Of a stretch of DNA of 64,000 nucleotides, positions 61,035 to 64,000 are shown piece by piece (within the stretch, counting starts at the first letter, position 1; the number at the start of each line of letters is the position of its first letter). The translations under genes were made by a program, and so were the position numbers. Source of the DNA: JALZKA01 sp033856515 (GTDB lineage: Bacteria > Actinomycetota > Thermoleophilia > Solirubrobacterales > 70-9). Location of the stretch: positions 124,001-188,000 of the forward strand of contig JAWVEY010000003.1 in assembly GCA_033856515.1 (NCBI GenBank), given 5' to 3'. The notes under the pieces are model-generated. The model did no database searches, was not told the origin of the DNA, and saw nothing but the letters and a program-made list of their open reading frames with translations.

Positions 61035-61790
61035 CTAGGGCCCGGCTTCGATGGCTGTGCGGACGTCCCGCTCAAGCGGCGACTGGTCGAATGAAGTAAG
61101 CACCCAGGTGGCACCCGCTGCTTCCCAGGGGGCAGGATCGTCGCCTGGGTTGACCTCGGCAACGAGGTCGAATGGGTCGTCCGGGTCATCGCGCAGATCG
61201 GCCACATCCGCGGCCAGCTCGCCGAGCGCGTCGGGTTCGGGCAGGTCGATCGGGAACAGGCCATCCCACCTTGCCGCCCGGCGAAGCGGCCGGCGATTCG
61301 GCCACCGGCTCGCGACCCATACCGGGATTCGCGGACGCTGGACGGGCACGGGCTCGAACTCTCCGGCCCAGTAGCCGGCGAGCTTCGCCAGCCCATCGTC
61401 GAGCAGGCGCGCGCGGGCCTTCGCATCCTCCTCGTCTCCGAAGGGCGCGAGCTCTCCGTTGTTGACGCTTCCCAAGCCCACACCCAGCGTCAGGCGCCCC
61501 TTGCTCAGGTGGTCAAGCGTGACCGTCTCACGCGCGAGCTTGTGGGGCCGGCGACGTGAGACCGGTGTGACCATCGGCCCCAGGCGGATGCGCTCAGTCG
61601 CCGTGGCGATCGCGCTGAGCGCGACCCAGACATCGAGCACGGCGCGAGTGGGCGCCCGGTAGCGGACGTGGTCCCATAAAAAGAGGCCGTCCCAGCCCAG
61701 TTCTTCCGCGCGCCCGGCCAGACCCATCAGGAGGCGCGGGTCCGCCAGCTCATCGAAGGGCGCGACGAAGATGCCTCGCTTGGCGGTCAT
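61035..61790 (-). CDS. LLM-class flavin/F420-dependent oxidoreductase
   Basis: 251 residues from ATG 61790, with GAGGTGG about 8 bases upstream; an ATG five codons upstream at 61805 is possible. Luciferase-like fold: ADPRLLMGLAGRAEELGWDGLFLWDHV, TATERIRLGPMVTPVSRRRPHKLARETVTLDHLSKGRLTLGVGLG, WVASRWPNRRPLRRAARWDGLFPI. The LGVGLG and RPHKLARET elements are hallmarks. Cofactor F420 is likely in actinobacteria but is not shown by sequence alone. Confidence 0.88.
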   Translation of the reverse strand: MTAKRGIFVAPFDELADPRLLMGLAGRAEELGWDGLFLWDHVRYRAPTRAVLDVWVALSAIATATERIRLGPMVTPVSRRRPHKLARETVTLDHLSKGRLTLGVGLGSVNNGELAPFGDEEDAKARARLLDDGLAKLAGYWAGEFEPVPVQRPRIPVWVASRWPNRRPLRRAARWDGLFPIDLPEPDALGELAADVADLRDDPDDPFDLVAEVNPGDDPAPWEAAGATWVLTSFDQSPLERDVRTAIEAGP

Positions 61791-61826
61791 AGAAGACCAC
61801 CTCAACCTATTGGGCGTGAGCGCCGC

Positions 61827-63296
61827 TCAGGTGCGGATGGAGCTCGAGGTCGCCGCCAGGCAGGCGGCAACGTCGGTCAGGATCCCGAAATCGGCGGCAG
61901 CGTAGTGCTTGCCGCGCTTGGCCTTCTTCTTCAGCGAAAAGGCGCCGTCCGGGCCGGTAGCCGTCGTGCCCACGAGCTTGTCGGGGTCGGGGCCCTTGAC
62001 CACGCGATAGATCGAGACCGTACGCGCGTCTGCGCACGTCGGCTGCCCGTCGGTCACGAGCGTCCCGAAGAAGCTGTTCTTCCTCGGCTTGTAGCGAAGG
62101 GTCATCGTGCCGCTGGCCTCGGGGCAGCCGCTCGAGGTCTCGGCGGCCAGGAGGTCGCACTCGTCGGTGCCGTCATTGACGTTGTCGTCGTCGTCGTCGA
62201 GGTCCTCGCCGGCGTCCTTGCAACCATCGCCATCGGTGTCAGTGCCTGCGGCGTCGCCCATCGGGCAGTCATCGCTGCCGTCTTCGAGCGAGTCGCCGTC
62301 GTCGTCCGAGTCGCAGACGTCGCCTACGTCGTCCTCGTCGTGGTCGGCCTGATCGGGGTTCTCGTCGACAGGGCAGTTGTCGGCGGTGTCGTTGGCCCCG
62401 TCGCCATCGTCATCGTCGTCGCAGGCGTCGCCCAGGTCGTCCTGGTCGAGGTCGGCCTGATCGCCGTTCCCATTGAGCGGGCAGTTGTCGGCGCCGTCTT
62501 CGACCGTGTCGCCGTCGTCGTCTAAGTCGCAGGCGTCTCCGTCGGCGTCCTCATCGTGATTCGCCTGATCAACGTTCGCGATCACCCGGCAGTTATCCCC
62601 ATCGTCGAGCACGGTGTCGTTGTCGTCGTCTGGGTCGCACGCGTCGCCGAGCGCATCGGGGTCTGAGTTCTGCTGACCGGGGTTGTGGTCGTTCGGGCAG
62701 TTGTCGGCCGTATCGAGGACGCCGTCGTTGTCGTCGTCGGCGTTCGTGGGGCAATCGCCCACCGTGGTGATCCGCAGGCTCCAGTTGGCGAAGATCCCGT
62801 CATCGAGGGACGGGAACGAATCGTCTGCCGTCAGCGTCCACGTACCCGCCGGTGACGTGCCGTTCAAAGCGCTCAGCGGCTGCTCGGGTCTGTATGAACC
62901 TGCGAAAGGCGGCGAGCCCGCCGTGATCGAAGTCGCGGCCGCGTCGTCGAAGACTGTGTCGTTGTAGTCGCTCGCGGGAGAATTCGGAGGACCGTTGTTG
63001 GTGCTCAGGTTGATCGTGCCGCCGTTGTGGGTCAGGTAAAGCGAGACGTCGTTGACATACGGGTGAACGATCCGCACGCGCACGTCGACGTCGGTGATGT
63101 TCGTCCCGCCGACAAGCGTTGTGGTGCTGACCGCGTCGTTGAACCCGAAACGCTCGCCGGGAACCTTCGTGAACTCCTCGCAGGTCGCGGCCGAGGAGGC
63201 CGATGGCCACAGCATGCATGCAGCAGCCGCGCCGATCCCAGCAGTCAGCAGCCTTCCCCGCACCCGTCGCACCCGCGTCCCTCCGTTGCGCATCAA
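61827..63296 (-). CDS. Secreted protein with P-domain and thrombospondin type 3 repeats
   Basis: 489 residues (two adjacent ATGs). Signal peptide RGRLLTAGIGAAAACMLWPSASSA. Residues about 40-180 resemble the proprotein-convertase P-domain beta-sandwich: VRIVHPYVNDVSLYLTHNGGTINLS, then LNGTSPAGTWTLTADDSFPSLDDGIFANWSLRI. Residues 185-385 are about eight TSP3 units (DNDGVLDTADNCPNDHNPGQQNSDPDALGDACD). A C-terminal domain of about 90 residues (MTLRYKPRKNSFFGTLVTDGQPTCA) follows. Likely a Ca-rich rod at the cell surface. Confidence 0.85.
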   Translation of the reverse strand: MMRNGGTRVRRVRGRLLTAGIGAAAACMLWPSASSAATCEEFTKVPGERFGFNDAVSTTTLVGGTNITDVDVRVRIVHPYVNDVSLYLTHNGGTINLSTNNGPPNSPASDYNDTVFDDAAATSITAGSPPFAGSYRPEQPLSALNGTSPAGTWTLTADDSFPSLDDGIFANWSLRITTVGDCPTNADDDNDGVLDTADNCPNDHNPGQQNSDPDALGDACDPDDDNDTVLDDGDNCRVIANVDQANHDEDADGDACDLDDDGDTVEDGADNCPLNGNGDQADLDQDDLGDACDDDDDGDGANDTADNCPVDENPDQADHDEDDVGDVCDSDDDGDSLEDGSDDCPMGDAAGTDTDGDGCKDAGEDLDDDDDNVNDGTDECDLLAAETSSGCPEASGTMTLRYKPRKNSFFGTLVTDGQPTCADARTVSIYRVVKGPDPDKLVGTTATGPDGAFSLKKKAKRGKHYAAADFGILTDVAACLAATSSSIRT

Positions 63297-63375
63297 TTTG
63301 TTATCGGCACCATGTCCCGAAAGCTTTAATCCTGCGGCGCGATTCCCCCCCGCTGAAGTCGGAGTCCACGTCTAG

Positions 63376-63446
63376 AGGCGCCTGCCGGAATCGAACCGGC
63401 GTAAACGGCTTTGCAGGCCGCTGCGTAACCACTCCGCCAAGGCGCC
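63376..63446 (-). tRNA. tRNA-Cys (anticodon GCA)
   Basis: 71 nt, minus strand: acceptor GGCGCCT/AGGCGCC, anticodon loop CTGCAAA with GCA, T-arm GCCGG-TTCGATT-CCGGC, discriminator U as in all tRNA-Cys; CCA not encoded. All helices pair. No other RNA gene adjoins it. Confidence 0.95.
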
Positions 63447-63566
63447 GAGTTGCGCTTACCTGAGCCGTTTCCGGGGAACTCGGCCAGGTTCGCGCCGCTC
63501 AGCTTATCCCGGCGCACAGAACTCGACTAGGGCTTAGAATCACTTCCATCACAAGAAGGGGGTTAG

Positions 63567-63755
63567 ATGGTTGACAACGTGAAGACAGTGCTCGGCCGAC
63601 TACGAAAGTCACTATCGGCGAGGGCGGAGAAGGCTTACGTTGATCGCGACGAGGCTCCCGACGAAGGCAAAGCGGAGGCCTACGCTGCGGGAGAGAGTCA
63701 TGCTTACGCCACAGCTGAGGACGACGTGCGGAAGGCTGAGAAGGACAACGAATAG
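63567..63755 (+). CDS. Small acidic/charged hypothetical protein
   Basis: 62 residues from ATG 63567, with AAGAAGGGGG about 5 bases upstream, a good ribosome-binding site. Sequence MVDNVKTVLGRLRKSLSARAEKAYVDRDE then a Ala/Glu-rich end (GKAEAYAAGESHAYATAEDD). Highly charged and helical; no domain is recognised. Preceded by a TAGAAT that could be a -10 box near 63535. Confidence 0.6.
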   Translation: MVDNVKTVLGRLRKSLSARAEKAYVDRDEAPDEGKAEAYAAGESHAYATAEDDVRKAEKDNE

Positions 63756-63778
63756 GCAGGGCGGATATCGTCGGCGCC

Positions 63779-63838
63779 ATGGGGCGCAAGGGTAAATCGA
63801 CTACACGTAAGAAGTTCAAGCTCTTCCCACCAGCTTGA
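63779..63838 (+). CDS. Possible 19-residue basic leader peptide
   Basis: ATG 63779 encodes MGRKGKSTTRKKFKLFPPA, with its TGA (63836-63838) overlapping the TTG start of the hydrolase (TTGA). The composition is strongly basic. No clear ribosome-binding site. Either a real coupled peptide or chance; translation of it would set up the hydrolase start. Confidence 0.3.
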   Translation: MGRKGKSTTRKKFKLFPPA

Positions 63839-64000
63839 CCCACTACCGCGAAACCACGCCGGATGGCGAGGAGACAGACGCCCCCGTCCTGCTGGTCCAC
63901 GGCTTCCCCGAGTCGTCGCGGATGTGGGAGCCGCTGATGAACGCGCTTGCAGGGCAAGGCCGGCGCTGCGTCGCGCCCGACCTCTACTGCCTCGGCGACT
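63835..64000 (+). CDS. Alpha/beta hydrolase, N-terminal fragment
   Basis: Begins at TTG 63835 (an in-frame stop at 63808-63810 and no other start) and runs off the window edge. The 55 residues read THYRETTPDGEE then APVLLVHGFPESSRMWEPLMNAL and VAPDLYCLGD; the HGFPESS loop is the oxyanion-hole motif of alpha/beta hydrolases such as epoxide hydrolases and esterases. Catalytic triad not in view. Confidence 0.7.
   Translation, partial: MTHYRETTPDGEETDAPVLLVHGFPESSRMWEPLMNALAGQGRRCVAPDLYCLGD

Noticed and set aside
62160..62760. CRISPR-like or tandem-repeat array
   Set aside because: The periodic DNA simply encodes thrombospondin-3 repeats; no constant repeat/variable spacer structure.

Overview
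The window is high-GC bacterial chromosome with short intergenic gaps, many GTG/TTG starts, 4-base stop/start overlaps and many exported proteins carrying Ca-binding repeats. Together with the set of gene families, this suggests an actinobacterium, most likely Thermoleophilia/Solirubrobacterales-like (inference; there is no 16S here). No IS element, prophage, CRISPR array or rRNA is visible.

Layout. 1-6.9 kb: envelope polysaccharide genes (end of an FkbM methyltransferase, a GT4-GT4 fusion, a second GT4, a sugar nucleotidyltransferase and a sugar epimerase) plus an uncharacterised secreted protein. 6.9-10.7 kb: two tandem secreted kelch proteins that keep every copper-radical-oxidase ligand. 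10.7-21.8 kb, minus strand: a long tightly packed operon reading trmH-like, pheS, pheT, argC, argJ, argB, an unknown secreted protein, argD, a membrane protein with an EPDP repeat, and a methyltransferase. The trmH-like gene contains an 85-bp triple-nested palindrome in frame. 21.8-30.7 kb: the conserved thrS/infC/rpmI/rplT/pheST order, interrupted by two DegT aminotransferases, three tandem paralogous lipoproteins and a divergent secreted protein that is a paralogue of the one at 338-1468. 30.7-34.2 kb: a polytopic membrane protein, a 19-residue membrane microprotein with a strong ribosome-binding site, an SQR-like flavoprotein and a tRNA-Val. 34.2-41.6 kb: an SDR, an exported tail-tube-like protein, a methyltransferase, a Tat-exported phospholipase C, an RTX protein, NfeD, an ATP-grasp enzyme and a VOC protein.

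41.6-53.8 kb is the most coherent functional unit. A PotABCD-type amine transporter, a TetR regulator, a Rieske oxygenase with a bridging glutamate (a feature of quaternary-ammonium oxygenases), an acyl-CoA dehydrogenase, an ADP-forming acyl-CoA synthetase, a class III aminotransferase and a PYROXD2-like FAD oxidoreductase are arranged around two divergent promoters. Both promoters carry nearly the same 16-bp dyad (TTGACT-N4-AGTCAA and a half-degenerate copy). I propose a TetR-controlled catabolic regulon for an amine or betaine-like compound.

53.8-64 kb: a secreted LVIVD/RTX protein, a VOC protein, a Tat-exported flavin amine oxidase, a ChrA transporter, a GGDEF/HD-GYP protein, an LLM-family flavin oxidoreductase, a P-domain/thrombospondin-3 secreted protein, tRNA-Cys, two small ORFs and the start of an alpha/beta hydrolase cut by the window edge.
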